Positions 9,265 to 16,312 of a stretch of DNA of 64,000 nucleotides are shown here, one piece after another. The position numbers and the translations under genes were made by a program. The notes beneath the pieces are model-generated. The model had not been told where the DNA came from and searched no databases. It saw only the letters and a program-made list of their open reading frames with translations. Numbering within the stretch: position 1 is the first letter of the stretch; every line of letters starts with the position of its first letter. The stretch comes from Dickeya aquatica (GTDB taxonomy: Bacteria > Pseudomonadota > Gammaproteobacteria > Enterobacterales > Enterobacteriaceae), in contig NZ_LT615367.1 in the NCBI RefSeq assembly GCF_900095885.1, positions 930,001 to 994,000 of the forward strand, given 5' to 3'.

Positions 9265-9448
9265 TCCCGATTTGCCGGGTGAAAATCCGGCAATACCTAC
9301 CTTTCCTGGCACTAATCGCCTAATCACCAGTATTGCTTATCAATAATGTCTGGTTAAAACGAATCGTTATATCCAATGATTTGATTTTAAATGGTATTTA
9401 TATAATCATCTGACGGCTGTTTAATCTTATTTATAAGGATGTTGAATC

Positions 9449-9895
9449 GTGAAGAACGTGACAAAAATTTTAGTGGCTACGGCCTCGCTATTAGCCTCTT
9501 ACTCAGCATTGGCGGGCTGGCAGCCGTATAAAACAGTGACACTGGATGGATATAACAATACTGTCCCCGGGGGAAATGCTTACAATGAAACAACGATTGC
9601 ATCGGGAGTGTACCGTTTCCGCATTGATCCGACTTCCGATGGTGTTGACTACGCAACAGGGCAGGGCGGCAATACCCGTTCAAAATCTGCGGCACTGATG
9701 GTGTATGATCGAACGAGTACCGCTGATAAAACGGCAGCAGTCAGCTACTACGGTCTGAATGATGATGGTATGCATGCTGCCGCGATCATTCACGCATTTC
9801 CTCAAACCGGGGGCTTCGATTTGTACCTTCAGGATTGGCAACGCTCTGACAATTCGGGCACGGTGAAAGTCATCATTGAAAAATGGAAAGACTAA
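9449..9895 (+). CDS. Small secreted protein of unknown function
   Basis: A 148-residue protein with a clear Sec signal peptide (MKNVTKILVATASLLASYS, cleavage after ALA at about residue 22), leaving a ~125-residue mature protein rich in Tyr, Thr, Asn and Gly and without cysteine. Alternating polar/hydrophobic stretches (GVYRFRIDP, GFDLYLQDWQR, TVKVIIEKW) suggest a compact beta-sandwich such as a lectin or adhesin-like fold. I do not recognise the family. Start is GTG at 9449, with AAGGA upstream. The flanks are AT-rich and a GC-rich hairpin follows, so it is a single-gene unit. Periplasmic or extracellular location is inferred from the signal only. Confidence 0.8.
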   Translation: MKNVTKILVATASLLASYSALAGWQPYKTVTLDGYNNTVPGGNAYNETTIASGVYRFRIDPTSDGVDYATGQGGNTRSKSAALMVYDRTSTADKTAAVSYYGLNDDGMHAAAIIHAFPQTGGFDLYLQDWQRSDNSGTVKVIIEKWKD

Positions 9896-9909
9896 TTACG
9901 TGAAATAAA

Positions 9910-9929
9910 GGGCCGACGCACGTCGGCCC
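9910..9929. terminator. Hairpin after secreted-protein gene
   Basis: Perfect 8-bp stem GGGCCGAC/GTCGGCCC with a four-base loop. No T-run follows on the plus strand, so termination strength is uncertain. It lies between two convergent genes. Confidence 0.5.
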
Positions 9930-9981
9930 ATTGAACTCATCAGCCTGATATTCACCATTTCACCACATCTGCTTCTCTTTT

Positions 9982-11025
9982 TTACCCTGCTAATCGAGCC
10001 TTGAGTGTCACCGATGGCTTTTCATTAAACAGCCGTTGGTAATCACTGGCGAACTGGCTCAGGTGCCAGAAGCCCCATTGCATGGCGGCATCCTGTACGG
10101 TGTGATGATGGGAGTAAGGGCTGACTAACTCGCGGCGTACTGCATTGAGGCGGATCATCTTCAGCCAGGCGTTGGGGCCGCAACCCATGACATCACAAAA
10201 GGCATTTTGCAGCGTGCGGCGGCTGACATGCAGGCGACGGCACAGGTCAAGTACCGTGACCGGTTCCGACTGCTGGCTGAGCACATATTCTCTGGCGCGA
10301 CCGATCAGACTGCGATAACCGATACGTTTGTTGGTATGGGATGGGCTGACATCGGCGGGCTGGGCGCTTTCCAGAAACGAAATCACGGTGGTCAGCACGT
10401 TGTGTTTCAGTACCCTGGCCGCGTTGCTGTGCTGCAAACGTTGCGGTTCGTTGCAGCCATACCACAGCGCTTCACGTACAAACGACCAGAGGATTTCCCG
10501 CCTGTGGGGTTCTACCAGCAACGTGGTGCTTTGTGCCAGCAACCGCGTCAGCTGTTCCGGCTCTTCCAGCACATCGGTGTACTGCAACAGCTCGTCACGT
10601 GAGATAGCGACCCCCAGAATGGCGTAGTCATCTGGCGTATTCAGTTCGAACTCCTTCCCCCCTGGGCTGACCGCGATGGCGTTGTCGCTGATGGGGTGGG
10701 AGCCGATAAAGCCGGTCCCGGCATGGCGGGCCGGAATACCGAACCAGAAAGCGTCGGGCCATATCATGCAGGACTGGCGCAAGGCCAGATTGGTGTATTC
10801 GTGGCAAATCTGGATACCGTCGAGCAGGATTTCGTGTAATTCCCCTTTGAAATGTCCCGGTGATACCTGATCGTAAATCTGCTGCCAGTCTGTAATGGTG
10901 CGGGATTGGGCGTAAACATCCTGTGTCTGGCGCTGGTGCACACTGTCATCCGGCGGCATCAGCGTTGTGGCCGCAAGCCGGTGCTCTGTATCCAGATGAT
11001 GCAGGTTAACTGGATTGTGTTTCAT
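9982..11025 (-). CDS. eutR: AraC-family ethanolamine regulator EutR
   Basis: 347 residues, similar along its whole length to E. coli EutR (350): ITDWQQIYDQ, RQSCMIWPDAFWFGIPA, FIGS, GGKEFELNTPDDYAILGV, and a C-terminal AraC helix-turn-helix pair (~residues 240-340) with EPVTVLDLCRRLHVSRRTLQNAF and AAMQWGFWHLSQFASDYQRLF. EutR activates eut genes when ethanolamine and adenosylcobalamin are both present. The ATG at 11025 is preceded by the very strong ribosome site AAGGAGGTGA. It lies downstream of a eutE-type gene on the same strand, the only other eut gene in the window. Whether it still senses both ligands cannot be read from sequence. Confidence 0.92.
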   Translation of the reverse strand: MKHNPVNLHHLDTEHRLAATTLMPPDDSVHQRQTQDVYAQSRTITDWQQIYDQVSPGHFKGELHEILLDGIQICHEYTNLALRQSCMIWPDAFWFGIPARHAGTGFIGSHPISDNAIAVSPGGKEFELNTPDDYAILGVAISRDELLQYTDVLEEPEQLTRLLAQSTTLLVEPHRREILWSFVREALWYGCNEPQRLQHSNAARVLKHNVLTTVISFLESAQPADVSPSHTNKRIGYRSLIGRAREYVLSQQSEPVTVLDLCRRLHVSRRTLQNAFCDVMGCGPNAWLKMIRLNAVRRELVSPYSHHHTVQDAAMQWGFWHLSQFASDYQRLFNEKPSVTLKARLAG

Positions 11026-11340
11026 CGTCAGCTCACCTCCTTGACCATGTCGGGCGGGGTCTGCCAGAGCGTGATGGTCACACCATATCGATGGATGAAG
11101 CGTAGACAGACCAAAGCATTCCCCGTTATACGGTATTCAGCCGGGGAGGAACAGGCGCTAAAGCACACTTTTCCTTCTCTCTGGTACGACCTAATTTCAG
11201 GTTTCTCCCATCGCGGTACGGTTTACTCCTTCATCCCCTGACCCCTGCTTCTCTCCTTAAGCGGCTGTTGCGTTGTGATTGCCGCTGGTCATGAACCAAC
11301 GGCAACCGCGCGGCAAACCTGTTTGGGTAATACACCATCG
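11026..11340. other. eutE-eutR spacer with hairpin
   Basis: 315 bases with no gene. An interrupted hairpin lies at 11279-11305 (TTGCCGCTGGT with ACCAACGGCAA), placed as a terminator or processing element for the leftward eutE transcript. The remainder should hold the eutR promoter; no clear site was identified. Confidence 0.5.
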
Positions 11341-12720
11341 TCAGGCGATACGGAACATATCCACCAGCACACAGCGTCGCAGGCGCACAAAGGTACGAGC
11401 GGAGGTGACACCTTCGCCGGTCGGCGTCGAGATGGTCATGGACGTCCAGCCTTCGCCACCCAGCCCCAACCCGGCGATACAAGGGCCATTTTTGACGAAA
11501 ATACTGGTGTTGATGGCGTTAGCCATGCGATTTAAGTTCCTGATATTGGTGGAGTGCATCGCGGCGGTGTGGCGGCAACCATTTTCCAGTTTGAGTGCCA
11601 GCGCAATGGCTTCATCGACGTTTTTCACCCGCACCACCGGCAGTACCGGCATCATCAGCTCGGTGACGGCAAACGGGTGGCTGGCGTCGGTTTCAGCCAG
11701 CAGCAAACGGGTATATTCGTTGACTTCAAGCCCAATGGCTTCAGCCAGTTTCGTGGCATCACGGCCGACATAATCGCGGTTGACGCGACCTTTACCCTGT
11801 TCGTCGATGTCGCTCAACAGTGCCGGCAGCAGCTGTTCGGTTTGTGCTGGCGTGAGCAGCACGGCATGATTGCGTTGCATTTCTGCCAGCAGGGCATCGG
11901 CCACACTGTCTACCACGATCAGCACCTTCTCATCGGCACAGATAATGTTGTTGTCGAATGAGGCCCCTTTAACAATCGCGCGGGCGGCTTTCGGAATATC
12001 CGCCGTTTCATCCACCACTACCGGCGGGTTGCCTGCGCCGGCGGCGATCAGCCGTTTGTCGGTATGTTTGCGCGCCGCTTCCACCACCGCTTCGCCGCCA
12101 GTGACCACCAACAGCCCGATACCGGGGTAGCGAAACAGACGTTGCGCGGTTTCGATGTTAGGGTCGCAAACGCTGACCAACAGGTTCTCCGGGCCGCCGG
12201 TGGCGACAATGGCCTTATTGAGCAGGCTGATGGTGCGTAGCGAGACGTTTTTCGCTGACGGATGCGGGGCGAACACTACGCTGTTACCGGCAGCTATCAT
12301 ACTGATAGCGTTATTGATAACGGTCGCTGCCGGGTTGGTTGAGGGCGTCACCGAGGCAACCACACCCCAGGGGGCATTTTCAATCAGCGTCAGACCGTTA
12401 TCGCCGGTTAATACTTCCGCCGACAGGCATTCGATCCCTGGTGTATGGCGCGCCTGTGACACGTTTTTGATGTACTTATCGACCACGCGGCCCATGCCGG
12501 TTTCGGCCACGGCCATTTCCGCCAGCACCTGTGCATAACGCTCGCCAGCGACCCGAATGGCTTTAATCACCTGTTGACACAGCTCGACGCTGTTCAACTG
12601 TTGTTGCGCGTACACGGCGGCCTGAACGGCGTCGTCAAGCGAGTCGAAAATGCCGCTTGGTGCGTCAAACATTGCGGGCATGGGCATCGGTACAGTCGGT
12701 TCGATCACGGAGTGTTCCAT
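11341..12720 (-). CDS. eutE: EutE-type CoA-acylating acetaldehyde dehydrogenase
   Basis: 459 residues, strongly similar to EutE (467 in E. coli) from about residue 24 onward: ETGMGRV, GDNGLTLIENAPWGVVAS, TPSTNPAATVINNAIS, PGIGLLVVTGGEAVVEAARKHT, catalytic Cys in NNIICADEK, and the identical C-terminal block TPTGEGVTSARTFVRLRRC. It converts acetaldehyde, CoA and NAD+ to acetyl-CoA. The N-terminus (EHSVIEPTVPMPMPAMFDAPSG) is proline- and methionine-rich and lacks the amphipathic helix (QDIEQVVKAVLLKM type) that targets E. coli EutE into the microcompartment shell, so a cytosolic enzyme is inferred. Ribosome site GAGGA precedes the ATG. No eutBC or shell genes are present here. Confidence 0.9.
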   Translation of the reverse strand: MEHSVIEPTVPMPMPAMFDAPSGIFDSLDDAVQAAVYAQQQLNSVELCQQVIKAIRVAGERYAQVLAEMAVAETGMGRVVDKYIKNVSQARHTPGIECLSAEVLTGDNGLTLIENAPWGVVASVTPSTNPAATVINNAISMIAAGNSVVFAPHPSAKNVSLRTISLLNKAIVATGGPENLLVSVCDPNIETAQRLFRYPGIGLLVVTGGEAVVEAARKHTDKRLIAAGAGNPPVVVDETADIPKAARAIVKGASFDNNIICADEKVLIVVDSVADALLAEMQRNHAVLLTPAQTEQLLPALLSDIDEQGKGRVNRDYVGRDATKLAEAIGLEVNEYTRLLLAETDASHPFAVTELMMPVLPVVRVKNVDEAIALALKLENGCRHTAAMHSTNIRNLNRMANAINTSIFVKNGPCIAGLGLGGEGWTSMTISTPTGEGVTSARTFVRLRRCVLVDMFRIA

Positions 12721-13372
12721 AGGGTTTATCCTCTAGTTATGTCACCTGTTTAAACCACATTGATCACCGTCTTCATCAGGGTGAACAGGCAGGTTGTGGT
12801 AAAAACCATGTTGTGGTTAAAAGTACGGATGCGAATTCGGTGTCTTGTTCAGGTCGGGCTGGGGTCGGCTCGGTACGCACAGAGACGACTATCCCAGCAT
12901 GAGGCGACAGACGGATTGTCTGTATTGCGCCAGGGGGAAATCTCATCCTTGAGAGAACCCTTCCATTCTTTCATGCCGCGCCTGTTCTGATGGCGGCGGC
13001 CCGGTGTTTCCTGTGTTGACTTGCGGTTATTGTGGCAACGGCAGGTCAAAGCGAATAACAAAATTCGGCAAGTCGGCGTAAAGGTTGAAAGCGATCACGA
13101 AAAAAGAACCGTCGATTAACAGAAAAGACATGGTCGGGGGGAAGGGGTGCCTCACGGAGAAACAAGCCCGAGCGTAGCCGGTGCCCGGAGCGGGCACTCA
13201 TTGGCCTTTGCCAGCCAGCGCGGTGGCGATCGCGCGACCCGTATTACCGCATGCGGTGGACATTGAGGCGATATTGGCCGTGATGGAACACGCGATGGAA
13301 CAATTGCAACTGCATTGCGCTGATTGGGGCACTGAGAAAGGCTGCCTGCAAACGTTGCAGACAGCTGCACCC
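12721..13372. other. Decayed non-coding region upstream of eutE
   Basis: 650 bases without an intact gene. The right half contains the yjiA-like remnant listed separately and a block GTAGCCGGTGCCCGGAG (13174-13190) nearly repeated at 14028-14043. A hairpin at ~13345-13370 ends the leftward PEBP gene. The eutE promoter should lie here but was not identified. Confidence 0.5.
13225..13325 (+). pseudogene. Remnant of a yjiA-like GTPase gene
   Basis: Bases 13225-13248 match yjiA 8455-8478 at 23 of 24 positions (the GDRATRIT codons) and then run straight into a block matching yjiA from about 9000 (PHAVDIEA codons, 22 identical bases, then GCCGTGATGGAAC). About 520 bases between the two are missing. 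A 12-base tandem repeat (GATGGAACACGC) has been added at 13282-13300. No start, P-loop or CxCC remains. It is a partial paralogue of the gene 4 kb away that has been deleted internally; which copy is ancestral cannot be told. Confidence 0.75.
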
Positions 13373-13951
13373 TTATTTGGCCGGGCGGCCGTAATAGGCA
13401 GTGAAACTGGCTTTAGCCAGGGTGTTGGCGTTGATCATGTACCCGCCGAGCGCCGGATTGGCCTCTTTAGGAATATCCAGTGTCGGGGTTTTCAGCGCGT
13501 AAACGGTGAAGATATAGCGATGCGGCTTATCTCCCGGCGGCGGGCAGACACCGCCCCAGGCTTCCACGCCATAATCAATGTGTAACTGACGAGCCCCTGT
13601 CGGCAGGTGCTTGCCGCCCGCTTCTCCAGCATTGCTTGCTAACTGATTGACGGATGCCGGAATGTTGATAACCATCCAGTGCCACCAGCCCGAGCCGGTT
13701 GGTGCATCCGGGTCATAGACGGTGACGGCGAAACTTTGCGTGCCTGCTGGTGCGCCTTGCCAGCGTAGCACCGGCGACTGGTTTTCACCCTGACAGCCAA
13801 AACTGTTGGCTTCAAAGCGTTTTGGCAGCGTGCTTTGCGCTGCTATTTCCGGGCTTGATAGCGTCAGGGGGCTGGCTTGCGCGCTCACAGCCAGCGGCCC
13901 GCCACACAGCAGGGTGGCGGTGATAAACCCAATGCGTAACTCTCTTTTCAT
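13373..13951 (-). CDS. YbcL/YbhB-type PEBP family periplasmic protein
   Basis: 192 residues: a signal peptide (MKRELRIGFITATLL, cleavage after VSAQA, ~residue 25) and a phosphatidylethanolamine-binding-protein (Raf kinase inhibitor-like) domain with its signature DPDAPTGSGWWHW, then LPTGA and GGVCPPPGDKPHRY. The closest E. coli relatives are YbcL (periplasmic) and YbhB (cytoplasmic). Two cysteines (FGCQG and GGVCPP) could form a disulfide. The ligand in bacteria is not known. The ATG at 13951 fits the signal peptide; an upstream ATG would add seven charged residues. It is divergent from the AraC-type gene at 14099, its likely regulator. Confidence 0.85.
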   Translation of the reverse strand: MKRELRIGFITATLLCGGPLAVSAQASPLTLSSPEIAAQSTLPKRFEANSFGCQGENQSPVLRWQGAPAGTQSFAVTVYDPDAPTGSGWWHWMVINIPASVNQLASNAGEAGGKHLPTGARQLHIDYGVEAWGGVCPPPGDKPHRYIFTVYALKTPTLDIPKEANPALGGYMINANTLAKASFTAYYGRPAK

Positions 13952-14098
13952 ATCGGTTTTCCTGTGTCTCATGGTAGGCTTGCCCGCGTGCAGGCTTACG
14001 CTTCATTATGCATGTGAGTGCATGACTGTAGCCGGTGCCGGAGGCGAGGAGTGCTCCAATTGGCGCAACCTCTGTTCCATTTTCATCAGAGATACGTT

Positions 14099-14938
14099 AT
14101 GACGCGCCATCCCGCTGTTTCTGCACCGCTCGCGGCGCAATCCAGACTGCCTGCTTTGCCTGATGCACTGGCGCACTCACACCAGATTGTCGCGCGTAAC
14201 CAGTATGTGCTGCGCACGGTGGTGATGCATACCGATCTCATCGGGCTGGTGTTATCCGGCACCAAACATCTGTTGACCCCGCAAGGCCGCTGTGTGTTTG
14301 CGACCGGTGAGTATTTTATTTTACCGCGCGGCACACACTGGGATGTGGTCAATGACCCCGCGCCGCACGGGCGGTACATCGCCCGGGTGTTAAGCCTGCA
14401 ACCAGAAACGATAGCCCGTTTTCATCATCAGTTCGGCCAGTTCGCCGCCTTGCCTGCTGTGCGCAGTTTTGCCCGCCTCACGCATACCGCCGTGATGCAG
14501 GAGGCTTTTTTACGGGCGGCCGACGCACTGGCTGATGAACGCTGTTCGGCGGCGTTACGTGAGCACCGGCTCATGGAGGTGCTATTGCTGTTGGCTGAAC
14601 AGACCGCGACAGTGCTGGCTCCACCGGGAGCCATGAGCTGGCGTGAGCGGGTGCGGCGACTGGTGTCTCAACGCCCTTATGATGACTGGTCGGCAAGCCG
14701 GGTAGCGCAGGTACTCGCCACTACGCCTGGCACCCTGAACCGACGTCTGGCGCAGGAGTCATGCACCATCACCGCCTGTGTACGCGACACCCGGCTGGAA
14801 GCGGCAATGATGCTGTTACAGTCATCAGACCGTCCGGTTGCGGCTATCGCAAGGGATGTCGGGTATGCCTCTCACAGCAAATTTAGCGCGGCATTTCGCC
14901 GCCGTTTCGGGGTGGTGCCTTCGGCGTTACGCGACTGA
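14099..14938 (+). CDS. AraC-family transcriptional regulator
   Basis: 279 residues with an N-terminal cupin-like sensing part (TGEYFILPRGTHWDV around residues 68-82) and a C-terminal AraC double helix-turn-helix (~residues 180-275: SASRVAQVLATTPGTLNRRL, then AAIARDVGYASHSKFSAAFRRRFG). It has no recognisable ligand specificity. Divergent from the PEBP gene with 147 bases between the two starts, so local regulation is inferred. The ATG at 14099 was chosen because upstream in-frame sequence is arginine/cysteine-rich and reads like leader DNA. Confidence 0.85.
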   Translation: MTRHPAVSAPLAAQSRLPALPDALAHSHQIVARNQYVLRTVVMHTDLIGLVLSGTKHLLTPQGRCVFATGEYFILPRGTHWDVVNDPAPHGRYIARVLSLQPETIARFHHQFGQFAALPAVRSFARLTHTAVMQEAFLRAADALADERCSAALREHRLMEVLLLLAEQTATVLAPPGAMSWRERVRRLVSQRPYDDWSASRVAQVLATTPGTLNRRLAQESCTITACVRDTRLEAAMMLLQSSDRPVAAIARDVGYASHSKFSAAFRRRFGVVPSALRD

Positions 14939-15358
14939 TGCGGTGTCACAACCGCTAACGCCAGATGACATTTTTCGGCCTTTTCTCTATGTTTTCAGAT
15001 GCTTTTTGTTTTCAGGTGCTTTTTCATCTTTACAGCGAGTGATGTAGATTCGCTGGCCGTCGCTGACATTACCTGCCATTTTTTTTCATCTGCTCTACTT
15101 ACCATGACGTTACCCTGATTATTGCCGTGTAACATCAATATGACCCGCTGGTTGCGAGCGCTTTTCATCCTGCACTCAGGCTTTGTTTCACCGGTGATAT
15201 TAATGTTTGTTTAACTTTTGGCCGATATGATGAAGGTGTAAGCAATGCCTGATGCAGTGAAAAGGGCCGCCCCGTCCGTCAGCCTGCGGTCATTGACCTG
15301 CTGCAACGGTGGCTGGAAAGTGTGGTTTTTTTACATGATGTAACCACAGGAGGAAGTG
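14939..15358. other. Gap before 31-residue membrane protein
   Basis: About 420 bases without a gene. Just ahead of the small ORF is a short palindrome TTACAT-G-ATGTAA (about 15331-15343) that could be an operator. Otherwise nothing was recognised. Confidence 0.45.
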
Positions 15359-15454
15359 ATGTTTGAACCCGTCTCTATTTATCTTGCTGTGCTGGCTGTC
15401 ATCGTCATTCCGGGGTTTCTGGCTGCATTTCTTAGCCCCAGATGGAATGACTAA
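15359..15454 (+). CDS. Predicted 31-residue single-pass membrane protein
   Basis: ATG at 15359 preceded by the excellent ribosome site AGGAGGAAGTG. The 31-residue product has a short acidic N-terminus (MFEPVS), one hydrophobic helix of about 20 residues (IYLAVLAVIVIPGFLAAFL) containing a Pro-Gly kink, and a charged tail SPRWND. It is shaped like the small regulators of inner-membrane complexes (AcrZ also has a proline-kinked helix), but sequence similarity to AcrZ, KdpF, CydX or MgtS is not evident. It has its own hairpin terminator 40 bases downstream. Evidence is the ribosome site, composition and terminator; no homologue was checked. Confidence 0.6.
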   Translation: MFEPVSIYLAVLAVIVIPGFLAAFLSPRWND

Positions 15455-15494
15455 CCCTAAAGGGAAATGACCCGATAATGTTATCTTGCCTGCG

Positions 15495-15535
15495 ACACTC
15501 CCCGCCAGATACGGTTGGTTCTGCGCGGGGAGTGT
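15495..15535 (+). terminator. Intrinsic terminator of small-protein gene
   Basis: Perfect 11-bp stem ACACTCCCCGC (15495-15505) with GCGGGGAGTGT (15525-15535), 19-base loop, followed by TCTGCTTTC. The T-run is weak. Confidence 0.55.
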
Positions 15536-15594
15536 TCTGCTTTCAGCACCGTGGCAAGTGCCGCTGCGCAAATGGTGCGCGTTACCCGCAGAAA

Positions 15595-16188
15595 CTAGTG
15601 CCCGCGAACATCCCCTTGCGCCAGCGTTTGTACGCTGTTACCGAAGGCATCTGTCGCGTTCATGTCGGCCCCTTTTTCCTGTAATGCGCTCAGGATTTCG
15701 CTGCGCTGAAACAGCGAGGCATACATCGCCGCCGTTTGCCCGGCATGGTTGCGCAGATTCGGGTTACATTTCGCGGCCATCAGCCGCTGGGCTATCTTGA
15801 GTTCACCTTTGAAAACAGCCCCCATCAAGGCGCTATTGCCCCGTTTATCCTGCTGGCACGGGTCTGCACCGTTGGCAAGCAGCAACGCCAGCGTGTCATC
15901 ACGGCCGTGGTAGGCGGCCAGAATGACCGCGGTATAGCCTTTTTCATCCGGGGTATTGAGGTTGTAACCCGCATGGATGAACTCTTCAATCATGGCATTG
16001 TTACCGCTGCGGGCGGCATCCCATAAATAGCGGTTGAGCTGTGTCTGGAGCGCCTGCTCGTTGTCAACGGGCACGGCGACAGACGCTGTTGCCTGCGTTG
16101 GTGGCGTGAGTGCGGGCGGACTGGCGGGCAATTGCGCCAGCGCAGAGGTGAGCGCCAGCAGTAAAAGAAGGGGTAAAAGCGGTTTCAT
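15595..16188 (-). CDS. ankB: Periplasmic ankyrin-repeat protein, AnkB-like
   Basis: 197 residues with a signal peptide (MKPLLPLLLLLALTSALAQ) and about four ankyrin repeats from residue ~50: LWDAARSGNNAMIEEFIHAG, then DEKGYTAVILAAYHGRDDTL, KRGNSALMGAVFKGELKIAQ and NHAGQTAAMYASLFQRSEIL. It is the distal gene of the katB unit. In Pseudomonas aeruginosa the ankyrin AnkB is needed for full KatB catalase activity, and the same gene pair occurs here, so a partner role is inferred. The ATG at 16188 starts the signal peptide. Two cysteines (DPCQQ, AKCNPN) are present in the mature part. Confidence 0.85.
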   Translation of the reverse strand: MKPLLPLLLLLALTSALAQLPASPPALTPPTQATASVAVPVDNEQALQTQLNRYLWDAARSGNNAMIEEFIHAGYNLNTPDEKGYTAVILAAYHGRDDTLALLLANGADPCQQDKRGNSALMGAVFKGELKIAQRLMAAKCNPNLRNHAGQTAAMYASLFQRSEILSALQEKGADMNATDAFGNSVQTLAQGDVRGH

Positions 16189-16312
16189 AATGATAGTTCC
16201 CTTATCATGTCTGGTGTGCTTTATCGTCCGGCTATCTGAACCGGTGTCGCCTGTAAACCATGCCATTGCGCGTTATCAGGCGAATGGCATGGCCGGGTGT
16301 GGTGGTGAGGCG

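Noticed and set aside
13090..13230. Possible cobalamin riboswitch upstream of eutE
   Set aside because: Considered because eut genes depend on B12 and GGTGCC/GGGCAC blocks are present, but the B12-box (AGCCAGGAGACC type) and the rest of the core are absent.
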